Shown: positions 1 through 9,420 of the stretch, piece after piece
Layout of the letters: each line of letters opens with the position of its first letter
How positions within the stretch are numbered: the first letter of the stretch is position 1
Origin: Zunongwangia mangrovi
GTDB taxonomy: Bacteria > Bacteroidota > Bacteroidia > Flavobacteriales > Flavobacteriaceae
DNA length: 64,000 nt
Assembly: GCF_900112105.1 (NCBI RefSeq)
Contig: NZ_FOKV01000010.1
Coordinates: 1-64,000, forward strand
Direction: 5' to 3'
Made by a program: the position numbers and the translations under genes
Notes under the pieces: generated by a model
Database searches by the model: none
Told to the model about the DNA's origin: nothing
The model's input: only the letters and a program-made list of their open reading frames with translations

Positions 1-990
1 TATTATTTTGTTCAATGGAGCTTTATCCATTTTATACAAAGATGTTCCTACAGGTGCATTTTTTTCTGTCAAATAATGGTTGAGATCTTCAAAAACTTTA
101 ACTTCAATAAATTCATTTTTAAAGGATTTTATATAATCGGATTCCAGTTTAGCATTAAGAATTGCGTCGTCAGAACCTACAAAATAAAGTGTAGGAATGG
201 ATAAGTTTCTAATGACTGTTTCATAATCTTTTCTGACCAACTCCATAAATACATCATCACTTAAAAAGTCTTTAAGAAATTTTAAATATTTGCGATTAAA
301 ACCTTTTTTATCAAGTAACTCTTTAGTCTGTTCTTTTATATCTCTTGAATTCGAATTATCAGCCAATATTTTAAACATATCACCAAATAATTCAATGGTT
401 TCTTTTTCAGTTTTACCTTTTTCAATAATACTCGGATTGTTTTGTATGTCGTTTTTAATTCTATTTAAGATATAATTTCCATTTTTAAGTACTGGTGTTC
501 CAATTAATATTAAGAAAGTCGGATTTAGACCATTTTGAATCATTTCTAAACTGGCCATTCCTCCGCGACTATGTCCTACGAATCCAATTTTTTTATCTTT
601 ATAAGATATTTTTAGCTTTTTAAATAAACTTGAAAGATCTTGTGATAGTTTTGTTGCAGAGTCGGTATAACTACCTTCTGATTTTGCGATTCCTCTTTCA
701 TCAAAACGATAAACTGCAATGCCATTCTTTAGTAATTCCTCTGCAAGAATAAAATGAGAATGTCTAGTGTCTTCAGTACTACCAGGTATGATGACAACAA
801 TTTTGTCATAATCTTTTTTGGGTTCTATAAGAGTACCTGAAAGCTTGATATTATCAAATGCATTGAAAAATCCAATATCTATAAAATTATACTCTTTTTT
901 CTGTTTAATTTTTTTTTCGTAGTTGAATATATTTTGTGTATTTCCAATAGCAGAAATTAGAAAAAATAGGAGCAAAAATTTTTTAGTCAT
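1..990 (-). CDS. Secreted alpha/beta hydrolase, C-terminus cut by window edge
   Basis: Reading from ATG at 990 gives 330 codons still open at position 1. The protein starts with a hydrophobic signal sequence ending near GNTQ. It has an alpha/beta-hydrolase layout: an early strand ending in VVIIPGS (oxyanion-hole region), RFDERG, the nucleophile elbow GHSRGG, then GSDD for the acid and DLNHYL for the catalytic histidine close to the window edge. This resembles the prolyl oligopeptidase/YqiA-like hydrolase families that cut esters or peptides, probably in the periplasm. The substrate is unknown. The nearest gene upstream is a small regulator on the same strand 172 bp away. Confidence 0.8.
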   Translation of the reverse strand, partial: MTKKFLLLFFLISAIGNTQNIFNYEKKIKQKKEYNFIDIGFFNAFDNIKLSGTLIEPKKDYDKIVVIIPGSTEDTRHSHFILAEELLKNGIAVYRFDERGIAKSEGSYTDSATKLSQDLSSLFKKLKISYKDKKIGFVGHSRGGMASLEMIQNGLNPTFLILIGTPVLKNGNYILNRIKNDIQNNPSIIEKGKTEKETIELFGDMFKILADNSNSRDIKEQTKELLDKKGFNRKYLKFLKDFLSDDVFMELVRKDYETVIRNLSIPTLYFVGSDDAILNAKLESDYIKSFKNEFIEVKVFEDLNHYLTEKNAPVGTSLYKMDKAPLNKII

Positions 991-1092
991 AATTGTGGGT
1001 AACTCGTTATATCTATATAATAGTAATCATATATTATTACTATTTTCTGGATATCAACACTATAAATATATTAACCTCGCGTATAGAAAAAA

Positions 1093-1106
1093 TACGGTTT
1101 ACCGTA
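1093..1106. promoter_or_regulatory. Inverted repeat TACGGT-TT-ACCGTA
   Basis: A perfect 6-bp inverted repeat with a 2-bp centre lies between the start of the hydrolase gene and the end of the small regulator gene. It is placed where an operator controlling the hydrolase would be. Its use as a binding site is inferred from symmetry and position only. Confidence 0.35.
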
Positions 1107-1162
1107 AAATAAAGAAAAAACTGATAATTAAATTTGGGAGAAATCAGAAACTCTGTAGATTA

Positions 1163-1492
1163 CTATTTATTCTTCTTTTGAAGACCTTTAGCAAATTGAT
1201 CTATTTCTGTTTTTTTGATTGAATTATATACCTCAGCAAACTCAACCAATGTAAATCCCATCCCTTCAACTATAGAAATTAAAGTCGAAAATCTTACGTT
1301 GCTTTTTGCATTAAAATTATCGGAAACTGTTGCTTTACGTAAATCAGCATTAGTTGAAATCTTACTATAGCTTTTTGCGAACTTAATAGTATCGTCAAAA
1401 TCTAAATCCTTATAAAGTTTACTTTGTAAAAGCAATTTATTCAATGCTAAAGAAGTCCTAAGTTTAATATGGTCAATTGCTTTTTCTTCCAT
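1163..1492 (-). CDS. Small helix-turn-helix regulator (109 aa)
   Basis: The protein is almost all helical. Its second half (about residues 35-95, around TNADLRKATVSDNF and the NVRFSTLISIVEGMGFTLVEFA segment) follows the pattern of an XRE-type helix-turn-helix: a recognition helix, then a helix that fixes a conserved 'RFSTL.I...lg....EFA' tail. Such short regulators are frequent on mobile elements of Bacteroidota. It is transcribed toward the hydrolase, and a strong inverted repeat lies 27 bp upstream of its ATG, which would suit autoregulation. Target genes are not known and the family assignment is by pattern only. Confidence 0.6.
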   Translation of the reverse strand: MEEKAIDHIKLRTSLALNKLLLQSKLYKDLDFDDTIKFAKSYSKISTNADLRKATVSDNFNAKSNVRFSTLISIVEGMGFTLVEFAEVYNSIKKTEIDQFAKGLQKKNK

Positions 1493-1518
1493 TGATGCAA
1501 TTAACTATAACTTAAAAT

Positions 1519-1550
1519 ATTTTTCGGTACGCTTTGGCGTACCGAAAAAT
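1519..1550. repeat. 14-bp perfect inverted repeat with TTTG loop
   Basis: Arms 1519-1532 and 1537-1550 are perfectly complementary (core CGGTACGC / GCGTACCG, flanked by A/T runs). Because A-runs and T-runs border both arms it could fold as a bidirectional terminator. Its place directly before the regulator start at 1492 equally suits an operator. Confidence 0.6.
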
Positions 1551-1627
1551 TATTCTATATTTATCCTGTTTATTATATTTGCGAAACTTCTTAAGTAAAA
1601 ATATTAGAAGCATTCGCTTTGAATCTC

Positions 1628-1735
1628 GCTATCGAAAACTGGTAATTTAAGGAACGAGATGATAAGTGTAAATGCTCACGACCGCGGGCGTGGGCTTACT
1701 TATTGTTCCAACGGTATTACCAGTACCGCGATAGC
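1628..1735. other. Long rod-like imperfect hairpin (RNA or DNA structure)
   Basis: Five consecutive paired blocks nest around one loop: 1628-1634 with 1729-1735 (GCTATCG/CGATAGC), 1639-1646 with 1716-1723 (CTGGTAAT/ATTACCAG), 1651-1655 with 1705-1709 (GGAAC/GTTCC), 1661-1667 with 1698-1704, and 1674-1680 with 1689-1695, closing on ACCGCGGG. Only two G-U pairs are needed. The pairing shows directly in the sequence. Whether it is a transcribed RNA, a MITE-like insertion or an origin of transfer is open. It lacks attC-type GTTRRRY ends and no reverse transcriptase is near, so an integron site or retron is unlikely. Confidence 0.6.
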
Positions 1736-2042
1736 ATAAGTAAGTCACCATGCCCTTTCTTTTTAGACTTCATTCAAAGCTTTTCTTCCTCTATATTATA
1801 GTACTGGTTTTGCAGTTTTAAGACCCTACTTTTTTATTGGTAATCCATAGGGAGCTTCCTAGTGGCTATTCCGGGAATCGCAACAAACCCTATTTCTAAA
1901 ATTTATTACTGTGGTGATGGGCGGGTGAGGTATGCCCTAAAATGATGTAAAATAAATGTGTAATCTAAAACAAAATCTATAAGAATAAAAGAAAGCAAAA
2001 CCACACAATTTGAAATGGCCTTAGGCTAGGCTATTAGCTAAA

Positions 2043-2079
2043 AAGCCTTCCCGCAAGTTTGGAAGCAGAGGGAAGGCTT
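2043..2079 (+). promoter_or_regulatory. Leader hairpin upstream of susC
   Basis: AAGCCTTCCC at 2043-2052 pairs with GGGAAGGCTT at 2070-2079 around a 17-nt loop. No T-run follows, so it is not an ordinary terminator. A role as a leader structure affecting transcript stability or translation of susC is inferred. Confidence 0.5.
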
Positions 2080-2124
2080 AAGGCTTGATTAACTAATAAA
2101 GTAAAACAAAACCACAGCGAAATT

Positions 2125-5100
2125 ATGAAAAATAATTACAGGTGCTGCAATCTTGTAGTGCTAATACCCCTATTATATATAATTCTTCAGCTAGAGACTG
2201 GAAAAGTCTACAGCCAAACCAATCAAAATCAGCAAACCATTTCCGGTATCATTAGTGACCAGGACGGTTTACCACTTCCGGGCGTGAATGTTCTTATTAA
2301 AGGAAGCGCTACCGGAACCATGAGTAATATGGATGGTCATTACAGTATCCTTGTTTCTATTGGTGATACCATCCTCTACTCTTTTATAGGCTACCAAACC
2401 ATAGAAAAAAAACTCACGCCCGGGTTTAATGGGGACTTGATAATGCACCCGGCAACCGATGCCTTATCCGAGGTCGTTATTAACGCCGGCTACTATAATA
2501 CAACCGAGCGAGAGAGAACGGGTAATATCGCAAGGGTTACTGCTGAGGAAATAGAACTGCAACCTGTGGTAAGCCCGATACAGGCATTGCAGGGAAGAAT
2601 GGCAGGAGTTGAAATTGTACAGCAAACCGGTGTCCCGGGAGCTGCTCCTACCATACGTATACGAGGACAAAACAGTCTTAGAACCGGTTTTAATGATAAT
2701 GGTAATTTACCTCTATACATCATTGATGGGGTTCCTGTGAATTCAGCTCCAATAAATTCTATCAATCGCTTTAACAGTAGTATTGGTATCGACCCGCTAA
2801 ATGGTATTGATTTGTCCAGCATTAAAAGTATTGAAGTTTTAAAAGATGCCGATGCTACTGCTATTTATGGATCCAGAGGGTCTAATGGTGTCGTTTTAAT
2901 TACCACAAACAATAAGAACTATAGTCAGCAACAGGAAAAATTCCTAATCCGTGTTTATAGTGGTGTTAGCAATGTTTCCAATTATTTAGAAATGCTAAAC
3001 ACTCCTCAATATTTAGCCATCCGGCGAGAGGCATTCGAAAATGACGGAGTAGAACCAACTGTAGCAAATGCTGAGGATTTAGTACTATGGGATCAAGAAC
3101 GGGATACCGATTGGCAAAAAGAACTCTTCGGTCAACATTCACCCACCTTTAATGCTTATATTAACTATTCAGGCGGAAACGAATATACCAATTTTAATAT
3201 TGGAGCTTCTTATTTTAAACAAGGAATGGTTTTCCCCGGAAATTATTCTTTTCAGAAAAAGAATATAAGCCTTAATCTTAATCATCGATCCAAAAATCAA
3301 AGATTTCAAACTAACCTTACCATAAATTATGGCTTAACAGATAATGATCTCTTTAGTACATCAAACTTTGTGGGTAATGCTTTAAGCCTGCCTCCTAATG
3401 CTCCAGCCATATACAACGAGGATGGTAGTCTTAATTGGGAAAATTCTACCTGGAGTAATCCTTTAGCTCCGCTTAACGGTTCGGGTAAAAATGAAGGAAA
3501 AATACTTATTAGTAGTCTTAATCTTAGTTATAAATTATTTGAGGGATTTTATTTAAAGACCAATCTGGGATATAACACATTGGATAGTCGGGATGATCTT
3601 AAGCTACCTATCGTGATTTATGATCCCGCTATATGGGATAGAGTCTCCAATCAATCGCGTCTATTAATAAATAATCGTATCTCATGGATCGCCGAACCTC
3701 AAATAAACTATACTAAAACATTTAAAAAAAATCAATTTGACCTGTTGTTGGGAACAACTTTTCAGCATAGCGAAGATAGTAGACTAGGATTTAATGGAAC
3801 CGGGTATGCAAACGCTCAACTTATTGGAAATCTAAATGCCGCAGATGCCGTAGTTTCTACTGCAGATCAAAGTTTAATCTATAAATACCATGCTATTTTC
3901 GCCAGGATAGGATATAATTTTGATAAAAGATTATTTTTAAACTTAACCGGAAGAAGAGACGGATCTTCACGATTTAGTCCAAAAAATCGGTTTTCCAATT
4001 TTGGCGCAGTAGGTGCCGCCTGGATTTTTAGCTCCAGTAAGTTTTTAGAGGACAATCTTGATTTTATAAGTTTTGGAAAACTTCGAGGAAGTTATGGGAT
4101 TACAGGAAATGATCAAATCGGAGATTATAGATATCTGGATGCCTACCGGGCAACACCTGGTCCCGGCGGCTTATACCCCACTCAATTAGCCAACTCGAAC
4201 TTTTCATGGGAGTCTACCAAAAAACTAGAGTTTGCCTTGGAGTTAGGCTTATTTAAGAACAGAACGAACTTAAATCTTAGCTGGTACCGCAACCGTTCTT
4301 CAAATCAATTAGTGGGGTACACATTACCATCAATCACCGGATTTACAAGCGTTGAAGCCAACTTACCTGCCACTGTTCAAAATCAGGGTTGGGAATTGGA
4401 ACTCTCTTCGGATATTATAAAGAATAAAAACTTCAATTGGCGTAGTTCAATCAATCTTAGCATTCCAAAAAACGAATTGATAGCATTTGAAGACATTGAA
4501 CAAAGTTCTTATGCAAGAGCTTTTGAAGTTGGTGAACCACTAAGCATTCAAAAGGTATATCACTTTAACGGTTTAGATACTGAAACAGGATTATACCAAA
4601 TTGAAGATGCTAATGATGATGGTCGCTATGATTATCAGGATCAAATTATCAATGAAGATTTGGGGAGAGTCTACTTTGGAGGTCTTTATAATCAACTAAG
4701 TTATAAAAACTTCTCTTTAAGCTTATTGATGGAATTTGTAAAGCATAAAGGGAATGAGTTTTATATAAATACTCCAGGCTTTTTTGGTTATCTCATTGAC
4801 AATGGACAATATGTTAATGGGCTGGCGGTGAATGATGGTGTGCAAGGGCCCTCACAATCTATTGATGCATTATTAGCTTATGAAAATGTCGTTAGAAGTG
4901 ATCTCTGGATTTCTGATGCTAGTTTTTTACGAATGAAAACGGTGGATCTAAGTTATAAGATTCCCGAAAAACTATTTTCATCTCAGTCATTACCAGATAT
5001 CCAATTATTTGTACAGGGACAAAATCTCTTTACAATTACAAATTACAAAGGTCTTGATCCCCAGTCCCCCGGTAGCCGAAATCTTCCTCCATTAAGAACG

Positions 5101-5130
5101 ATTTCAGCAGGATTATCCTTAACCTTTTAA
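2125..5130 (+). CDS. SusC/RagA-family TonB-dependent outer-membrane transporter
   Basis: This 1001-residue protein has a signal sequence, a carboxypeptidase-like beta-sandwich (about residues 38-115, from ISGIISDQDGLPLPGVNVL), a TonB box near SEVVINAGY, a plug domain with the family hallmarks PLYIIDGVPV and ATAIYGSRGSNGVVLITT, and a C-terminal 22-strand barrel ending in the aromatic SAGLSLTF. No N-terminal STN signalling domain is present. With the SusD lipoprotein 12 bp downstream it should form a lidded pore that imports a large substrate. The M16 peptidase in the same operon points to a peptide rather than a glycan, by analogy with RagAB. Confidence 0.95.
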   Translation: MKNNYRCCNLVVLIPLLYIILQLETGKVYSQTNQNQQTISGIISDQDGLPLPGVNVLIKGSATGTMSNMDGHYSILVSIGDTILYSFIGYQTIEKKLTPGFNGDLIMHPATDALSEVVINAGYYNTTERERTGNIARVTAEEIELQPVVSPIQALQGRMAGVEIVQQTGVPGAAPTIRIRGQNSLRTGFNDNGNLPLYIIDGVPVNSAPINSINRFNSSIGIDPLNGIDLSSIKSIEVLKDADATAIYGSRGSNGVVLITTNNKNYSQQQEKFLIRVYSGVSNVSNYLEMLNTPQYLAIRREAFENDGVEPTVANAEDLVLWDQERDTDWQKELFGQHSPTFNAYINYSGGNEYTNFNIGASYFKQGMVFPGNYSFQKKNISLNLNHRSKNQRFQTNLTINYGLTDNDLFSTSNFVGNALSLPPNAPAIYNEDGSLNWENSTWSNPLAPLNGSGKNEGKILISSLNLSYKLFEGFYLKTNLGYNTLDSRDDLKLPIVIYDPAIWDRVSNQSRLLINNRISWIAEPQINYTKTFKKNQFDLLLGTTFQHSEDSRLGFNGTGYANAQLIGNLNAADAVVSTADQSLIYKYHAIFARIGYNFDKRLFLNLTGRRDGSSRFSPKNRFSNFGAVGAAWIFSSSKFLEDNLDFISFGKLRGSYGITGNDQIGDYRYLDAYRATPGPGGLYPTQLANSNFSWESTKKLEFALELGLFKNRTNLNLSWYRNRSSNQLVGYTLPSITGFTSVEANLPATVQNQGWELELSSDIIKNKNFNWRSSINLSIPKNELIAFEDIEQSSYARAFEVGEPLSIQKVYHFNGLDTETGLYQIEDANDDGRYDYQDQIINEDLGRVYFGGLYNQLSYKNFSLSLLMEFVKHKGNEFYINTPGFFGYLIDNGQYVNGLAVNDGVQGPSQSIDALLAYENVVRSDLWISDASFLRMKTVDLSYKIPEKLFSSQSLPDIQLFVQGQNLFTITNYKGLDPQSPGSRNLPPLRTISAGLSLTF

Positions 5131-5142
5131 ATTTTATAACTC

Positions 5143-6549
5143 ATGAAAATTATATCAAATATTTCAAAATGTATCATTGTCATCGGCTGCTTTCTGATCT
5201 GGTCCTGTGAAGATTTTGTGGAAGTAGAAACTCCTGATTACTTTCTAACCACTCAGAATGTTTATAACAATGATGAATCGGCAGATAGAGCTCTAAGAGG
5301 AATGCTGAACCAGTTATTCAATATAAGCTTTGCCAATGGATCTTATCAATCCGTGAGTTTTCTGGGAGGTTTATCAGCAGATAATTATGATCTATACTCG
5401 AACTCGCAAGAGCTAATAAGCTTCTATTATAATAACATCCCTGTAAATAACAATAACAACCTTAGCTTATGGAGTGGAGCCTATAATGCGATATATCAAT
5501 CAAATGCATTACTGGAAGGCGTTAGGGATAATTCTGATTTATCAACGGCACTTGTAAATAAAATTGAAGGGGTTTCAAGGTTCGTTCGTGCCTTCACTTA
5601 TTTCCATCTTTTAAACCTTTACGATGAAGTCCCATTGATTTTGACCACCGACTATCAATCAAATGCACTTGCTAGCGAAACAGATCGTCAGGAAATTTAT
5701 AATCAAATCATTTTGGATCTTGAAACTGCGAGCGAATTGTTATCTGATAGTTATGCCGATAATGACCGTACCGTTCCCAATACTTATGCTTGTTATGCTT
5801 TACTCGCCAGAGTTCATTTATTTTTAGAAAATTACCAGGCAGCAGAAGACTATAGTTCACTTGTGATTCAGGCAAGTGACCAATACACTTTGTTATCAGA
5901 TTTCGACATGGTATTCCTTGCAGATAGTGAGGAAGCTATTTGGCAGATTTCACCTATTGGATGGGGAACAAGTTTCACACATACCCGCGATGGTAACGCT
6001 TTAATTAAAACACCTACTGTGAGCACTCCATTAGCACTATCAAGAAATTTTTTGGAAAGCTACGATCCTACTGATCTACGATTAGAAAATTGGGTGGATT
6101 ACATTATTCAAAACGAAGACACGCTATTTTATCCTTATAAATATAAAATTCAATATGAAAATTCTGGAGAGATCACTGAATATTCCATGGTTATGCGTTT
6201 TGCCGAGCAATATCTAATAAGGGCAGAAGCCAGAACCATGTTATCAAAATTCGCGCAGGCTATTGAAGATATTAATACGATAAGAGAGCGATCAGGGATT
6301 AGTCCAATTTCAAATACAGAGGATTCACACAATCAAGACCTCATTCTGCAATTGGTAATTAATGAACGTAGAAAAGAACTCTTTAGTGAATGGGGACATC
6401 GTTGGTTCGATTTAGTACGATTTGAAATGCTTGAGGAGCTTAGTGAAAAAAACAATTCCGAATTCAGCACCCCCAGATCCTTGTTATTTCCTATTCCAGA
6501 TAGTGAACGGGAAAGAAATCCTAATCTTAATCAAAATCCAGGATATTAA
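5143..6549 (+). CDS. SusD/RagB-family surface lipoprotein
   Basis: The protein has a lipoprotein signal ending FLIWSC (Cys22), then the helical TPR-like core of SusD (QSNALLEGVRDN, RFVRAFTYFHLLNLYDEVPLIL). The C-terminal family signature INERRKELFSEWGHRWFDLVR is also present. It acts as the substrate-binding lid over the SusC barrel at the cell surface. At 468 residues it is on the short side for the family (usually 480-600). Its stop codon is directly followed by the ATG of the M16 peptidase, so the two are translationally coupled. Confidence 0.95.
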   Translation: MKIISNISKCIIVIGCFLIWSCEDFVEVETPDYFLTTQNVYNNDESADRALRGMLNQLFNISFANGSYQSVSFLGGLSADNYDLYSNSQELISFYYNNIPVNNNNNLSLWSGAYNAIYQSNALLEGVRDNSDLSTALVNKIEGVSRFVRAFTYFHLLNLYDEVPLILTTDYQSNALASETDRQEIYNQIILDLETASELLSDSYADNDRTVPNTYACYALLARVHLFLENYQAAEDYSSLVIQASDQYTLLSDFDMVFLADSEEAIWQISPIGWGTSFTHTRDGNALIKTPTVSTPLALSRNFLESYDPTDLRLENWVDYIIQNEDTLFYPYKYKIQYENSGEITEYSMVMRFAEQYLIRAEARTMLSKFAQAIEDINTIRERSGISPISNTEDSHNQDLILQLVINERRKELFSEWGHRWFDLVRFEMLEELSEKNNSEFSTPRSLLFPIPDSERERNPNLNQNPGY

Positions 6550-9363
6550 ATGAATAATTATATGCAAATACATAAAATAATACTTCTATTAATTGTATTC
6601 AATGTCAGCAAATTATACTGTCAGGATGTTCCATTGAAAAACTCAAATGATCAAGAAGAAGTGATTATTGATAGCCTTGCAAATGGTTTAAAGTATATTA
6701 TTAAACCTATAAATGACGAAAAAAGAAATTTTTTAAGTCTTGTTATCAAAGCCGGATCAGCAATGGAGGAAGAAGATCAATTCAACAATGCTCATTTATT
6801 GGAGCATATAGCTTTCAATTATCTTTTTCATTTTCCGAACATATCCAATAATGATCAATTATATATAGATTTAGGTGTAAAAAAAACAAATTACGTAGCA
6901 AATACCGGAGGGTATAGAACACGGTATATTTTTGACTATCCTGCCAATAACACTCGTGGTCTCGATACCATTTTAAGCATATATTCTGATATTATTTCAG
7001 GTAATGTTCTATTTAATGAGCATCAGATTGCTTTAGAGCGAAAAGCCATTTATCAGGAATATTTTTTTGGTAATAGCCCGAGAAGATATCCATACCTTAA
7101 AATTGAGGAAACCTTATTTGGGTGTACATCCACATATCCTGATCCTGATCACTACGAGGATTTTATATTAAAAGGTTCCAATCAAGCTTTAAAACGTTTT
7201 TACAGGCAATGGTACCAACCGGATCTTGCAACTTTAATTATTACCGGAAATTTTGAAAATATCGAAGAAGTACGTGAAAAAATTAAACAGAAATTTGCGG
7301 CTATTCCAAAACCAAAAAGAGAAATAAAATCCCTTAAAGATTGTTCAAAAGATATATTACAAAGCGAGCCAAATTTTATTACCAAAAATCAGTATGATAC
7401 AGCAAAACTTCAAACTGTTTTTCAATTTTACTACAGGGATAATAGTAATCGGTTTGAAGGATTTGACAGTTCAGAATATCCATTCCTGAAAGAAATTTTA
7501 AAAATCATCATTAATTCAAGATTACAGAAATTAAAACATAATTATGAATCTAAGTTCAATACATATTTTCAAGATAATATGCCATATCCAGCCTCATTTT
7601 TAGAAATCAATCTATTGGAAAATCCTAAGAAAAGTATAGGCAAAGTTTTTGGTGTTCTTCAGTCTTTCAAAGAACAAGAGATAACGGCGGATGAATATAG
7701 ATTAATTGAAAATTACATAAATGAGGGGACTGAAAATAAACGATATAGTTCGTCAAGAGACTGGTTAAATTTTTACGATCAAAAAACTGATCATTCAAAT
7801 GCTAGAATGGAGAATAAAAAACTCCGCGAAAAACTGTTCGCAAAACTAACTACCTCAACATTAAATAACTTATTGAAAAATTATAGCTGGTATCCCGATG
7901 ATATAGCTGTTATCGTTCCATTCAATACGAGCAAAAATGAATATTCGAGAGCGCAAGTAAACAATTGGATAAAAGATGGTTTATCAAAAGCCTTTATCCC
8001 GGAACCCATTGATAAACCCAATCAGCTTTTAAAAAAAATTCCTAAAGAAGCGAAAATTATCGATCATCAATTTGGTTCCATAAATGAGGATATCATCACT
8101 TTTGAGAATGGACTTAAAGTAGTTTTGAAAAGTAACTCCTGTATATCTGGAAATCATAAAGATAAAATTACGATTAGGGGCTTTAGCCCTTTTGGTAGCA
8201 GTCAATTTAAAGAAGAAGAAGAAATTCAGGCTGATTTTTCTCCACAAATCATTAAATATAGTGGTTTGGGGGAGCATTCCTATTTCGAAATAAGGAACTT
8301 TCTGCAAAACACCAGTATTCTATCCGGTTATAACGATTACATAAACAAATATGAAACTGGATTCGAAAATGAGGTGGTAGCTGAAGATTTAGAACGCTTT
8401 TTAGCGTTGATTTATTTATCCTTTACAAAACCAAGGTATGATGTAAAAGCATTTAAATATTGGAAATATAAAGAACTGGAAAGTTTTACTAGAGCTCCTA
8501 ATCCTCAAATAGATTTTAATGATTTTGTAAAACAAAAATTAGATATGTCTGGACTTCCTCGTGGTGAAAAACGATACGAGCAAAGTAAAAAAATTAAGTA
8601 TCATAAATCTTTCTCTTTATATAGAGAGTTACATAATAACCCCGGTAATTTCACGGTCATAATCACAGGGAATTTTGTAAAAAAAGAAATTATCCCGTTG
8701 TTAAGTCGATACTTGGGAAGTATAGAATTGAATAAAGAAGATAGTAGCTTACAAGCTCTGGATAAGAATGACACTTTATTAAATTCAGTTGCTTTTACTG
8801 AAAAGGATACTGTAACGCCTAATTCTCCTTATCGAGTAAAGAATAGATTTTTGACGATTGATTATAGAACAAGCCTGGATTCCAGAACATTTGAAGAAGA
8901 GATTCATACGGAATTAATAAAAACGGCTATTTTTCATCGTTTAAATGAACTTCGTTTTAAAGCACAGCTGGGTGTATATTTTTATGCCGCTACACAATCT
9001 ATTAATTATGACACCGGGACCAGGGACATTCAAATCAACCTTCAATGTGATAGCAAGGACTACGAGCAAGTATTGATATATTGCCAGGAAATCATAAAAG
9101 ACCTCAAAAATGAGTTACAAAATGAAAGTTTTCTAACACTGGTAAAAAGCAGTATGTATTTGCCTGAATGGTCTAAAAAATTTGAACACTCCAGTAAATC
9201 CGATATGAATCGACTTTATAATAACTATAGACATAAAATCCCTTTAGTATCCATAGCACAATCTCAAGAATATATAGACAAATTAAGTGTTAGCGACCTG
9301 CGTAAGATTGCCAATGACTATTTAAATAATGATAATCACTTGATATTCACAAATAAAATTTAA
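6550..9363 (+). CDS. M16-family (insulinase-like) zinc metallopeptidase
   Basis: This 937-residue exported protein carries the inverted zinc motif HLLEH (His82, Glu85, His86) with the third ligand most likely Glu163 in ALERKAIYQE, the spacing typical of M16. A second, inactive-like half starts near residue 510, as in two-lobed M16 enzymes. M16 enzymes enclose and cut peptides of limited length. Here the enzyme would act in the periplasm on what the SusCD pair brings in. It begins immediately after the susD stop; a second ATG lies 12 bp further in. A short N-terminal hydrophobic segment (about 10-23) is a signal peptide. The family call is firm; the substrate is unknown. Confidence 0.92.
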   Translation: MNNYMQIHKIILLLIVFNVSKLYCQDVPLKNSNDQEEVIIDSLANGLKYIIKPINDEKRNFLSLVIKAGSAMEEEDQFNNAHLLEHIAFNYLFHFPNISNNDQLYIDLGVKKTNYVANTGGYRTRYIFDYPANNTRGLDTILSIYSDIISGNVLFNEHQIALERKAIYQEYFFGNSPRRYPYLKIEETLFGCTSTYPDPDHYEDFILKGSNQALKRFYRQWYQPDLATLIITGNFENIEEVREKIKQKFAAIPKPKREIKSLKDCSKDILQSEPNFITKNQYDTAKLQTVFQFYYRDNSNRFEGFDSSEYPFLKEILKIIINSRLQKLKHNYESKFNTYFQDNMPYPASFLEINLLENPKKSIGKVFGVLQSFKEQEITADEYRLIENYINEGTENKRYSSSRDWLNFYDQKTDHSNARMENKKLREKLFAKLTTSTLNNLLKNYSWYPDDIAVIVPFNTSKNEYSRAQVNNWIKDGLSKAFIPEPIDKPNQLLKKIPKEAKIIDHQFGSINEDIITFENGLKVVLKSNSCISGNHKDKITIRGFSPFGSSQFKEEEEIQADFSPQIIKYSGLGEHSYFEIRNFLQNTSILSGYNDYINKYETGFENEVVAEDLERFLALIYLSFTKPRYDVKAFKYWKYKELESFTRAPNPQIDFNDFVKQKLDMSGLPRGEKRYEQSKKIKYHKSFSLYRELHNNPGNFTVIITGNFVKKEIIPLLSRYLGSIELNKEDSSLQALDKNDTLLNSVAFTEKDTVTPNSPYRVKNRFLTIDYRTSLDSRTFEEEIHTELIKTAIFHRLNELRFKAQLGVYFYAATQSINYDTGTRDIQINLQCDSKDYEQVLIYCQEIIKDLKNELQNESFLTLVKSSMYLPEWSKKFEHSSKSDMNRLYNNYRHKIPLVSIAQSQEYIDKLSVSDLRKIANDYLNNDNHLIFTNKI

Positions 9364-9375
9364 CGCAAATAAAAA

Positions 9376-9402
9376 TAGAGGCTGCCTTCAAAGCAGCCTC
9401 TA
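9376..9402. terminator. Bidirectional terminator between M16 gene and small peptide gene
   Basis: A 10-bp perfect stem TAGAGGCTGC/GCAGCCTCTA with a 7-nt loop lies between two convergent genes. A-runs on the left and a TAAAATT tract on the right allow termination on either strand. Confidence 0.85.
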
Positions 9403-9420
9403 AAATTAAACACTCTTAAA

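Larger units (their letters stand above)
1493..2124. other. Non-coding region with hairpins ahead of the susCD operon
   Basis: No convincing reading frame exists in these 632 bp. The region holds a 14-bp-arm inverted repeat next to the small regulator, a 108-nt rod-like hairpin, and a 10-bp-stem hairpin 45 bp before susC. A TTTG at 2009-2012 is followed after exactly 19 bp by TATTAGCT, a weak match to the Bacteroidetes promoter. The stretch 1740-1980 contains short self-complementary pieces, for example around GGGC/GCCC at 1920-1942, but nothing I can name. Confidence 0.6.

Noticed and set aside
923-1222. 99-codon plus-strand frame over the hydrolase/regulator junction
   Set aside because: Its composition (runs of Ile, Lys, Phe, Tyr) is that of translated AT-rich spacer, and it overlaps the real genes on the other strand.
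1628-1735. Integron attC site or retron RNA
   Set aside because: Ends lack RYYYAAC/GTTRRRY and no integron integrase or reverse transcriptase is in the window.
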